The notes beneath the pieces were generated by a model. That model ran no database searches and was not told the DNA's origin. It saw only the letters and a program-made list of their open reading frames with translations. DNA of 64,000 nucleotides from Cellulosimicrobium cellulans (lineage in GTDB: Bacteria > Actinomycetota > Actinomycetes > Actinomycetales > Cellulomonadaceae). The position numbers and the translations under genes were made by a program. The stretch covers positions 1 through 64,000 of the forward strand of contig NZ_VEGH01000011.1 in the NCBI RefSeq assembly GCF_007679345.1. The letters are read 5' to 3'. Shown here one piece after another: positions 1 to 7,286 of the stretch (position 1 is the stretch's first letter; each line of letters starts with the position of its first letter).

Positions 1-73
1 CAGGCCAAGGGTCACGCGCGCACCCACCGACCACAGCCCACCGCTCAGCGAGCCGCAGCCACAACCCTCACAG

Positions 74-331
74 TCAGCCCAGGACCTCGACCTCCACCTC
101 CCACGCGAGGTCGTCGAGGATCTCCGCCGCGTGCGTGTTCGCGGCACGGACCGCCGTCTCCAGGTCCGGGGCCTCGCCCCGGAGGTCGAACGTCACCCGG
201 CCCGGCCCGACGAACCCCGGCGGGGCGTCGTCGCGCAGCGCGCCGAGGGCGTCGGCCATGCCGGCGCGGGTCTCGTCGTCGGGCACGTCCGGGACGGTGA
301 GGTGGGCGACGTAGTCGGGCATGGGGGACAT
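74..331 (-). CDS. small hypothetical protein (85 aa)
   Basis: I do not recognise this family. The protein is acidic and shows an alternating strand-helix pattern: MPDYVAHLTVP at the start, a VTFDLRG strand near residue 47, then an Ala-rich helix and a final strand EVEVEVLG, which would suit a small alpha/beta domain. It has no signal peptide or membrane segment. The ATG at 331 is chosen; a second ATG at 322 is equally possible. A further in-frame Met at 397 lies inside a tandem repeat and would add a Cys/Pro-rich repeat-encoded peptide, so it is unlikely. No clear ribosome binding site is visible. The gene reads in the same direction as the HNH gene at 618-2462, which lies upstream of it. Confidence 0.5.
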   Translation of the reverse strand: MSPMPDYVAHLTVPDVPDDETRAGMADALGALRDDAPPGFVGPGRVTFDLRGEAPDLETAVRAANTHAAEILDDLAWEVEVEVLG

Positions 332-340
332 GGTGCCGGA

Positions 341-400
341 GGGCACCGACAGGGCACTGGGGGCACCGACAGGGCACTGAGGGCACTGACAGGGCACGGA
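341..400. repeat. 20-bp tandem repeat, 3 copies
   Basis: Three consecutive 20-bp units start at 341, 361 and 381 with the consensus GGGCACCGACAGGGCACTGA; the third is the most diverged. They lie just upstream (minus strand) of the small gene ending at 74. Function is unknown. Confidence 0.85.
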
Positions 401-617
401 CGTGGGAGCGCCCGGTGTCGGCGTCCTGCGCGGCGACGTCCCGACGGGACGCCTGCACAGCCACGTCCACGGCCCGACGGCACGCCTGCACGTCCGCGTC
501 TCGACACGGCAACGCCCGCACGTCCACGTCCTGACGGCACTCCTGCACCACTACGGCTCGACCGCACAGCTGCGCGTCCCGGTCCCGTGGGCTCACCGGC
601 CGTGCTCGGGCGCGGGT
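401..617. other. non-coding stretch with degenerate ~30-bp repeats
   Basis: No convincing gene is seen here. The bases around 441, 474, 502 and 531 repeat a loose unit that starts (C/T)CGACGG(G/C)AC and continues CCTGCAC, with spacing of roughly 27-33 bp. It looks like an eroded minisatellite next to the clean 20-bp repeat at 341-400. Confidence 0.45.
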
Positions 618-2462
618 TCAGAACGGCGGGGCTGCGTCGAGGGGGTCGGTGGTGGCGTCGTGGGTCCGGCCGGTCCCGGGGCGCACCAGGTAGCGGTGGC
701 CCGCGGGGGTGATCCACTCGAAGAGCCCGGGTTCGATCTGCCGCAGGCGGAAGCCGCCGTCGGTCTTCAGGCGGTGGTGGCGGTGGCACATCGGTCCGAG
801 GTTGTCGGCGTCGGTGCGGCCCAGGGGTTGATCGGGTGGGTCGCCGGGTTGCCGGTGGTACTCGATGGTGTGGTCCAGGTCGGCGCGTCGGGCCGAGAAG
901 GTGCACCCCGGTGCGACGCAGGTCGTGTCGCGGGTGCGGACGAGCTCCGCGAGTCCTGCGGGTGGTCGGTATCGCTCGCGCCCGACGTCGAGCACCTGGT
1001 CGGTGACCGGGTCGGTGACCACCCGCCGCCACACCCCGCCGTCGGCCACTGCCCGGGCGCGGACGGCGTCGATGGGGCCGTACCCGTCGAGGTCGGCAGG
1101 TTCGTCGTCGAGCCCGAGCAGGGTGGAGGCGGCGATGGTGACCCGGACCTCGGCGCCGGGGCGTCCGGTGCAGCGCCCGCAGCCCCGCCGGGCAGTGGTC
1201 GTCGGCGCGGTATCGGCGGGCGCGGTGGCGGTCGGCGCGCCGTCGGGCTCGGTGGGTGCGGTGGCGGCCGGCGCGGTGCTGGACGCGGGCACGGACGGCG
1301 CGGTGCTGGACGCGGGCACGGACGGCGCGGTGCTGGACGCGGGCACGGACGGCGCGGTGCTGGACGCGGGCACGGACGGCGCGCTCCCGGCGGCGGGCTC
1401 GCTCACCGGGACGACGGTGGCGGTCGGGATCGGCTCGACCGGGCGCGGGCGCACCGGCTGACGCCGGATGGTGGTCACGGTCCGGTCCGACCCTCGTCGC
1501 GGGGCCGGCAGCACCGGCGCGGGTGGGTCGAGGTGCACCTCGAACGCCGGCCCGTCCGAGGACGGCACGTCGCCGACGACGAGGTCCCGCAACCCGTCGG
1601 CGCGCAGCTGGTCCAGGGTCCGCGGGTCGCCCAGGGCCTTCGCGGCACGGGCCGTGTGGTCCAGGACCCCGTCCACCCGGGTGGCGTCCTCGGCGGCCAT
1701 CACGAGCCACATCGCGGCCATGCCGTGCGGGCGCTGCCGCGGGTGGGTCACCCGCCGACCTCGTCGGGCCAGGGTGTGTCGCCCGGCCTCCCCGTGGGGG
1801 TCGGCGCGGCGGACCTCGCGGGCCACGCGCTGCTCGAGCTGCTTGCGGGAGCACTGGTGGGCGTCGGGCAGCACCGCGTTCTCCACCGCGTGGGCGGCCT
1901 GGTAGGGCAGGTCGGTCAGCCCGGTCGCGATCACGTCGGCCTTGGCGGCGTCGATGTGCCCGGTCTCCAGTGCCTCGCCGGTGGCCGCCAGCATCCCGGT
2001 CAGGAGCAGCGCGCGGTTCACGGTCCTGTTCGCCGAGACCCGCGCCCAGCCCAGCCGCATGGCCAGCTCGTCCCCGGCCACGCACGGGTGCGTCGGCGGT
2101 GCACCCGCGAGCGGTGACCAGTCCGGGGCCATCTCGGGCCGGTTCGCCAGCTCCGCGACGGCGTCCAGCATCGCGGCGTGCTGGTGGGCCTCCATCCGCG
2201 CCCGCGCGGCAACCACCTCGACCAGGATCGCCGGGGCCAGCACGGTCAGGTCCAGGCCCCGCAGCCAGTCGTCCAGCACCGGCCCGGCAGCGCACGCGGC
2301 GATGGCCTCGACCTGCCGCTGCTCGCCGGTCCGCGGCGCCCCACCGAAGGCCACCACCGGGTCCGGTCCGTACTCGGTCAGGCACACCCCGTCGGCCCCG
2401 TAGACCGGCAGCACCAGGTCCGCGACCACGTCGCCGTCGGGGTGTTCCTGCTGGTCAGCCAT
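618..2462 (-). CDS. DUF222 / HNH endonuclease domain protein (13E12 family)
   Basis: A 614-aa protein with the typical layout of the actinobacterial DUF222-HNH (13E12 repeat) family. Residues ~20-310 are the helical DUF222 region, including RVSANRTVNRALLLTG and an AKADVIATGL stretch. Residues ~515-571 form an HNH nuclease motif: CVAPGC, then ADLDHTIEYH, then NLGPMCHRHHRLK, with two Cys pairs that probably bind zinc and His residues of the metal finger. Between them lies a Pro/Ala/Ser/Thr linker containing four exact copies of a nine-residue unit, SVPASSTAP (about 363-398). The start is the ATG at 2462. These proteins are often multicopy in actinobacteria; their substrate is unknown and a mobile or recombination role is only inferred. 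It is not an intron homing enzyme by context. Confidence 0.88.
   Translation of the reverse strand: MADQQEHPDGDVVADLVLPVYGADGVCLTEYGPDPVVAFGGAPRTGEQRQVEAIAACAAGPVLDDWLRGLDLTVLAPAILVEVVAARARMEAHQHAAMLDAVAELANRPEMAPDWSPLAGAPPTHPCVAGDELAMRLGWARVSANRTVNRALLLTGMLAATGEALETGHIDAAKADVIATGLTDLPYQAAHAVENAVLPDAHQCSRKQLEQRVAREVRRADPHGEAGRHTLARRGRRVTHPRQRPHGMAAMWLVMAAEDATRVDGVLDHTARAAKALGDPRTLDQLRADGLRDLVVGDVPSSDGPAFEVHLDPPAPVLPAPRRGSDRTVTTIRRQPVRPRPVEPIPTATVVPVSEPAAGSAPSVPASSTAPSVPASSTAPSVPASSTAPSVPASSTAPAATAPTEPDGAPTATAPADTAPTTTARRGCGRCTGRPGAEVRVTIAASTLLGLDDEPADLDGYGPIDAVRARAVADGGVWRRVVTDPVTDQVLDVGRERYRPPAGLAELVRTRDTTCVAPGCTFSARRADLDHTIEYHRQPGDPPDQPLGRTDADNLGPMCHRHHRLKTDGGFRLRQIEPGLFEWITPAGHRYLVRPGTGRTHDATTDPLDAAPPF
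1269..1376. repeat. 27-bp in-frame tandem repeat, 4 copies, inside HNH gene
   Basis: Four identical 27-bp units start at 1269, 1296, 1323 and 1350. Because 27 is a multiple of three, the repeat adds nine residues per copy to the linker of the DUF222-HNH protein without shifting frame. Perfect identity of the copies suggests recent expansion. Confidence 0.9.
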
Positions 2463-2580
2463 GCAAGAACGCTACCGGCGACCACCCGCACGCCACCGGG
2501 CCGAGCGCCCGTCCTGGGGACGCAGCACGCCCCGTCTCCTGTGGAGGACTCGGCACCCGCTCACCGACCGGGCACCGCCG

Positions 2581-2697
2581 CCGGACCGCACCGCCGGACC
2601 GCGCTGCCGGACCGCGCCGCCGGACCGCGCTGCCGGACCGCGCCGCCGGACCGCGCTGCCGGACCGCGCTGCCGGACCGCGCTGCCGGACCGCGCCG
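2581..2697. repeat. 13-bp tandem repeat, ~9 copies
   Basis: Units of CCGGACCGCGCYG recur exactly every 13 bp from 2581 (2581, 2594, 2607, 2620 and so on to 2685). The array fills most of the gap between the start of the HNH gene (2462) and the end of the exporter gene (2744). A 13-bp unit cannot encode a stable in-frame repeat, so it is a non-coding minisatellite. Confidence 0.85.
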
Positions 2698-2743
2698 CCA
2701 GCGCCCCGGGAGGCCGCGTGCCGCGCCGCGTCGCACCCCGCGA

Positions 2744-4273
2744 TCAGTCCCGGCCGTCGCCGCCCACCGCCCCGGGGGTGCTCGGCGGTTCCGGGGAAGC
2801 GGGTGCACCCGCGTCCGTCGACGCGACCGACGCAGGCGGGGCGACCTCCGCCGCGGACCCCGGGATCGCGATCGCCGACACGACCGCCCCCGCGGCCATC
2901 AGCCCCGCGCACGCCAGCATCGCCACCGGGTGCGCGTCGGCCAGCACGTCCGGGTCGGACAGCCCCGCCCCGACCCCGGCGACCAGTGGCAGCACGGCCA
3001 CCGCCAGGAGACCGGCGACCCGGGCGACGGCGTTGTTGGTCGCGGACGCGACCCCCGCCAGGTGGTCGGGCGCGGCTGCGAGCGCGGTCGCCGTCAGCGG
3101 CGCGACGGTGAGCACCAGCCCGATGCCGACCAGCAGCACCCCGGGCAGCACGTCGAGCAGGTAGGCCGCGTCCGAGCCGATGCCCCCGAGCAGCACGGCC
3201 CCGGCCCCGGCCAGCAGGGGCCCGACCGTCATCGGGATGCGCGGGCCGATCCGCGCCCCGAGCGCCCCGCCCTGGGCGGACAGCAGGAGCATGAGCAGGG
3301 TCACCGGCAGGGAGGCGATCCCGGCGGCCAGCGGCGACCAGCCGGTCACGACCTGGAGCGTCACGGGCAGGAAGAAGAAGATCCCGGTCAGCGCGGCGTA
3401 CACCAGCAGCGTCGCGAGGTTCACGGCGGCGAACGGCCGCCACCGGAACAGCCGCAGCGGCAGGGCCGGGTGGTCCGAGCGCACCTCCGCGACCAGGAAC
3501 CCGGCCAGCGCCAGCACACCGGCGGCGCCGACGGCGGCGACCGGCCCGGTCAGCCCGCCCTCCTCGGACCAGGCGGTGAGCGACCAGGTGAGTGCCCCGA
3601 GCCCGATGCCCGCGAGCACGGTGCCCAGCACGTCGAGCCGCCCGGACGCCTCCGGGTCGGCGGACTCCGGCACGAACCGCACGGCCACGACGACCACCAG
3701 CGCGGCGAGCGGGATGTTGATGCCGAACACCCACCGCCAGCCGACCTGCTCGACGATCCAGCCGCCGAGGAAGGGCGCGACGGCCCCCGCGGCGCCGCTG
3801 AGCCCGGACCAGGCGCCGATGGCCTTGGCTCGGTCCCCGGCGACGAAGGTCGCCTGCAGGATCGCCAGCGACCCGGGGGTGAGCAGCGCGCCGCCCACGC
3901 CCTGGAGCGCGCGGGCCGCGACGAGCAGCCCGACGGTCGGGGCGACGGCGCACAGCACGGACGCCGCGGCGAAGGCCACCGTGCCGATGACGAACACCCG
4001 CCGCCGGCCGAACCGGTCGCCCAGGGACCCGCCGAGCAGCAGCAGCGCCGCGAGGGTGAGCGCGTAGCCGTTGACGGTCCACTGCAGCCCCGCGGTGGTG
4101 GCGCCGAGGTCCGCCGCGATCGCCGGCAGGGCGATGCCGACCACCGTGCCGTCCAGGAAGACGAGGGCGGAGCCGAGCACCGTCGCGAGCAGCGTGCCCC
4201 GGCCCGCCGCGGACCGCAGGACGAGGCCCGCGGGCGCGGGACCGGGCGCGGCGTCGGCGGCGTCGACGGGCAC
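2744..4273 (-). CDS. DHA2-family MFS drug:H+ antiporter (14 TM, EmrB/QacA type)
   Basis: A predicted inner-membrane multidrug exporter of 509 aa. Hydrophobic segments fit 14 transmembrane helices. Family marks are LDGTVVGIALPAI in TM1 (residues ~40-52), the cytoplasmic motif A GGSLGDRFGRRR (81-92) and a GGALLTPGSLAIL motif in TM5. The C-terminus is a Pro/Ser-rich cytoplasmic tail. I chose the GTG at 4273 because AGGAGG lies five bases upstream; a longer reading to 4579 would overlap the divergent gene and adds low-complexity sequence. The substrate cannot be told. The gene is divergent from an RsbW-like gene (start 4451); a TTGACA at 4386-4391 in the shared gap points toward that neighbour, but no good -10 follows. 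Confidence 0.88.
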   Translation of the reverse strand: MPVDAADAAPGPAPAGLVLRSAAGRGTLLATVLGSALVFLDGTVVGIALPAIAADLGATTAGLQWTVNGYALTLAALLLLGGSLGDRFGRRRVFVIGTVAFAAASVLCAVAPTVGLLVAARALQGVGGALLTPGSLAILQATFVAGDRAKAIGAWSGLSGAAGAVAPFLGGWIVEQVGWRWVFGINIPLAALVVVVAVRFVPESADPEASGRLDVLGTVLAGIGLGALTWSLTAWSEEGGLTGPVAAVGAAGVLALAGFLVAEVRSDHPALPLRLFRWRPFAAVNLATLLVYAALTGIFFFLPVTLQVVTGWSPLAAGIASLPVTLLMLLLSAQGGALGARIGPRIPMTVGPLLAGAGAVLLGGIGSDAAYLLDVLPGVLLVGIGLVLTVAPLTATALAAAPDHLAGVASATNNAVARVAGLLAVAVLPLVAGVGAGLSDPDVLADAHPVAMLACAGLMAAGAVVSAIAIPGSAAEVAPPASVASTDAGAPASPEPPSTPGAVGGDGRD

Positions 4274-4450
4274 GGGACCTCCTGGCGGCTGGGCGACGGC
4301 GTCGGCGCCGGAGCCCCGTCCGGCGCCTGCCGCGCCCTGCGACAGTACGGCCGGAGACCCGCGGCGGACACCCCCGAGGACGGGCTTGACACCCCTACCC
4401 GGCGTGTCGCTCGGCCAGCGCGCACGCGCCGCGTCAGGCACAGTAGGCGG

Positions 4451-4897
4451 GTGGGTGACGTCAGGGACCTCCGTTCGGCGCCGGGAGCGAGGCGCGCCGA
4501 CGCGCGCGCGGAGCACGACGAGCTGGTCCTCGACGCCCGTCGGTCGGCCCCGCGCGCGGCGCGGCACTGGATCATGCACCGGGTCGCGGCGTCAGGTGTC
4601 TCGGGGTCGGCGAACCAGGTGATCGAGCTGCTGACCGGCGAGGTGGTGGCCAACGCCGTCGTGCACGGACCGGAGCACGGCCGGGTGCGCGTGGCGGTGC
4701 GGATCGACCACCGGGGCGTGCGCGTCGCGGTGACCGACGAGAGCCCCGCGCGCCCGCAGGTGCAGCACCCCGCGCCGACCGCCGTGAGCGGGCGCGGCAT
4801 GGCGCTGGTCGAGGCGCTGTCGCGCACCTGGGGCGTGGACGAGCACGGCGCCGACGGCAAGACGGTGTGGTTCCTGGTCGACCCGGAGGCCGACTGA
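4451..4897 (+). CDS. RsbW/SpoIIAB-like ATP-binding protein (HATPase_c_2)
   Basis: A 148-aa single-domain GHKL ATPase of the anti-sigma kinase type that is abundant in actinobacteria. The N box is LLTGEVVANAVVHG with E64 and N68, the G1 box is VTDESP (96-99, with Glu in place of the usual Gly), and the G2 box is GRGMALVEALSRTWGV (114-129). Such proteins either bind and phosphorylate anti-anti-sigma factors or act as stand-alone regulators. No STAS-domain partner or sigma factor is adjacent, so its target is unknown. The GTG at 4451 is in frame and covers the full domain; the ATG at 4574 would cut off the first helix. It is divergent from the exporter gene. Confidence 0.82.
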   Translation: MGDVRDLRSAPGARRADARAEHDELVLDARRSAPRAARHWIMHRVAASGVSGSANQVIELLTGEVVANAVVHGPEHGRVRVAVRIDHRGVRVAVTDESPARPQVQHPAPTAVSGRGMALVEALSRTWGVDEHGADGKTVWFLVDPEAD

Positions 4898-4937
4898 CGT
4901 CGAGGCCGACCGGCCCGGAGGCCGACCGGCACCCCGG

Positions 4938-5717
4938 TCAGCGCGGTCGGCCCTCGCCGAGCGCCAGGTCCACCACCAGCGCGCGGTGGTCCGACATCCC
5001 GGTGTCGACGGCGACCGGTTCGCTCGACGGCACCACCGGACCGTCGAGCAGCACGTGGTCGATCTGCCGGTCCGGCACCGACACCGGGAACGTGTCGACG
5101 CGCCCCACCGACCGCCAGCCGGACACGCGCGCCGGGGTCGCCCCCTCGAGGTTCAGGTCGCCGGTCACCGCGATCGGACGGGGCAGGGCCCGGCAGGCGC
5201 GCACCAGGTGCCGGAGCTGCATCACGTTCCACGCGGTGATGAACGTCAGGTGCGTGGCGACGACGGTGAGCGGCCCGTCCGGCGTCTCGACGACCGCGGC
5301 GAGCGCGGCGCGCTGCTCGTCCTGCACCAGCGACGGCCGCCGGCTCCCGCGGTGCACCATCGGCACCCGGCGGCGCAGCGTCGGCAGCGTCAGCACGCGC
5401 CACGCGCTCACGGGGTGCCGGCTGAGCAGCGCGATGCCGTAGGCGGCGATCGACGGCTGGTCCTCGCCGGTCGCCGCGGTCCACGTGCCCGGGTGACCGT
5501 GCAGCGTCGCGACGAAGCGGTGGGCCTGCGCGCCCATCGCCTCGGCGGCGACCGCGGTGAGGTCGGCCTGGTGCGACCGCGGCTGGTCGCGGTCGACCTC
5601 CTGGAGCGCCAGGACGTCGGCGTCGAGCCCGCGCACGGCGCCGGCGAACCTGTCCAGGTCCACCTTGCCGTCCGTCAAGCTCCGCCCGTGCAGGATGTTG
5701 AAGGTCGCGAGTCGCAC
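4938..5717 (-). CDS. endonuclease/exonuclease/phosphatase (EEP) family protein
   Basis: A 259-aa cytoplasmic protein with the DNase I/EEP fold. The expected motifs appear in order: RLATFNILHG at the N-terminus, the metal ligand in LALQEVDRD (~37-45), a histidine in VVATHLT, GDLNLEG, DHVLL and the C-terminal SDHRALVVDL. The length matches metal-dependent phosphohydrolases of this family; whether the substrate is nucleic acid, a phospholipid or a small phosphoester cannot be decided. There is no signal peptide. It ends 41 bp from the end of the RsbW-like gene (convergent) and is divergent from the nucleotidyltransferase gene at 5777. Confidence 0.83.
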   Translation of the reverse strand: MRLATFNILHGRSLTDGKVDLDRFAGAVRGLDADVLALQEVDRDQPRSHQADLTAVAAEAMGAQAHRFVATLHGHPGTWTAATGEDQPSIAAYGIALLSRHPVSAWRVLTLPTLRRRVPMVHRGSRRPSLVQDEQRAALAAVVETPDGPLTVVATHLTFITAWNVMQLRHLVRACRALPRPIAVTGDLNLEGATPARVSGWRSVGRVDTFPVSVPDRQIDHVLLDGPVVPSSEPVAVDTGMSDHRALVVDLALGEGRPR

Positions 5718-5776
5718 GCCCGCGATTCTTCCCGTCGTCCTGCGGACGCGCGCGTCGTCGTGCAGACTCCGGGGGC

Positions 5777-6406
5777 ATGACCTCCGACGCCGCCACCGCC
5801 GCGGTCGCGGGTGCCGAGGTGGGCCCCGGCGCCGCGGACCCGCCCGACCCGCGCACCGCCCTGCAGGACGCCCTGAGGATGGCTGCCGTCGCGCTCGAGG
5901 AGGCGGGCATCCCGTTCGCCCTGGTCGGCGGCTACGCCGCGTGGGCGCGCGGTGCGCCGGAGCCCGACCACGACGCCGACTTCGCGATCTCCGAGGAGGA
6001 CGTGCCGCAGGCCAAGGCGGCGCTCGCCGCGGCGGGCCTGGACGTGCAGGACCCGGCCGAGAACTGGCTGTTCAAGGCGTTCCACCACGGGGCGCTGGTC
6101 GACATCCTGTTCCGGATGGTCGGCGAGCCGATCACGCACAAGATGCTCGGCCGGTCCGACGTGATGGAGGTGCTGGCCGTCCGGATGCCGGTGCTGGACG
6201 CGACGGACATCATCTCCGCGAAGATGCGGGTGCTCGGCGAGCACTACTGCGACTTCACGCGGATGATCGCGATGGTCCGGGCGCTGCGGGAGCAGATCGA
6301 CTGGGACCGGGTGCAGCAGGAGACGGGCGCGACGCCGTACGGCAGGGCGTTCCTGCTGCTGGTGCACGAGCTCGGGATCTCGCCGGTGGGGCCCGCTCTG
6401 CGCTGA
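5777..6406 (+). CDS. nucleotidyltransferase-fold protein
   Basis: A 209-aa protein with the minimal nucleotidyltransferase signature: VGGYAAWARG (GG at 51-52) followed by the acidic pair D66-A-D68 in HDADFAI, and a third possible acidic ligand in LVDILFRM. Such proteins include AbiEii-like toxins and other nucleotidyl-transferring enzymes; no antitoxin or HEPN partner lies next to it, so no toxin-antitoxin claim is made. The first ~30 residues are Ala/Pro-rich and may be a linker. The start is the ATG at 5777, 59 bp from the divergent EEP gene. Confidence 0.75.
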   Translation: MTSDAATAAVAGAEVGPGAADPPDPRTALQDALRMAAVALEEAGIPFALVGGYAAWARGAPEPDHDADFAISEEDVPQAKAALAAAGLDVQDPAENWLFKAFHHGALVDILFRMVGEPITHKMLGRSDVMEVLAVRMPVLDATDIISAKMRVLGEHYCDFTRMIAMVRALREQIDWDRVQQETGATPYGRAFLLLVHELGISPVGPALR

Positions 6407-6557
6407 GCAGGGGCGGCCGTCGACGCCCGGCGCGGCCCCGGCGCGGGCCCGGCGCGACTCGCCCGCCCGGTCGTGCAAGGACCGGCCCCGACGCGACACA
6501 GTGGTGGCACAGGCGTGCGCCGACGCGCGCGCCCCGCCACCGACGCGAGGGGAACGC

Positions 6558-7166
6558 GTGCACAGCGCTCGACAGCCTGCCGCCGGGACGGACGCCGCGG
6601 GGTCCGACCTGCCCGCCGACGCGCCCGGGGGACCGGACGCGCCCGCGGGGCCGGACGCACCCGCCGGACCCGGTGCGACCGACGGCGCGGCCGTGCGCGA
6701 CGGGCCCTGGTTCGAGGACCTGTTCGCCCGGCACGCACCCGCGGTGCACCGGTACCTCCTGCGCCGCGGCGCGGGCGACGACGCCGAGGACCTCGCCGCC
6801 GACGTGCTGACCGTCGCGTGGCGCCGCCGCGCCGAGGTGCCGGACGGCCACGAGCTGCCCTGGCTCTACCGCACGGCGGGGTTCGTGCTGGCGAACCACC
6901 GGCGCAAGGGCCGCCCGGTCCCGGTCGAGACGGTGCCCGACGAGCCCGATCCCGACGACCCCGCTGTCCGGGCCGTGCGCGACGAGCGGGTGCGCGTGGC
7001 GCTGGCCCGGCTCAGCGCCCGCGACCGGCAGGTGCTGCTGCTCACTGCCTGGGAGGGGCTGTCGGGCGACGACCTCGCGCTCGTGCTCGGGGTGTCCCGT
7101 GGCGGGGCGGACGCCGCGCTGTCCCGCGCCCGGTCCCGGCTCCGTGAGGTGTGGGCGGCGGACTGA
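6558..7166 (+). CDS. ECF-like RNA polymerase sigma factor (sigma-70 family)
   Basis: A 202-aa sigma factor with region 2 (WFEDLFARHAPAVHRYLLRR, followed by DAEDLAADVLTVAWRR) and region 4 (LARLSARDRQVLLLTAWEG and a helix-turn-helix ending LSRARSRLREV), but no sigma regions 1 or 3, as in ECF sigma factors. A disordered Asp/Ala/Pro-rich stretch of about 50 residues precedes region 2. The GTG at 6558 is preferred since GAGGGGA lies just before it; an upstream in-frame ATG at 6501 has no ribosome binding site. The next gene on the same strand (7287) encodes a membrane-anchored protein, the usual arrangement of a sigma factor with its regulator. Target genes are unknown. Confidence 0.85.
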   Translation: MHSARQPAAGTDAAGSDLPADAPGGPDAPAGPDAPAGPGATDGAAVRDGPWFEDLFARHAPAVHRYLLRRGAGDDAEDLAADVLTVAWRRRAEVPDGHELPWLYRTAGFVLANHRRKGRPVPVETVPDEPDPDDPAVRAVRDERVRVALARLSARDRQVLLLTAWEGLSGDDLALVLGVSRGGADAALSRARSRLREVWAAD

Positions 7167-7286
7167 CCGCACCGCGCGCACCGGCGCCGCCGGGACGTGT
7201 GCAAGCCCCGGCGACCCGGGGACACAGAGGGGGTGGACGCGCCCGCTCCGCACCGGCGGCGGGCGCACGACCCCGAGGAGGCCACC

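Noticed and set aside
1256..4450. Long plus-strand frame leading into the RsbW-like gene
   Set aside because: It crosses the HNH and exporter genes in antisense and consists of Arg/Pro/Ala-rich sequence; only the part from 4451 resembles a real protein.
4573..4579. Exporter start at 4579 on the minus strand
   Set aside because: This would add 102 low-complexity residues and overlap the divergent RsbW-like gene; the GTG at 4273 has a good ribosome binding site.
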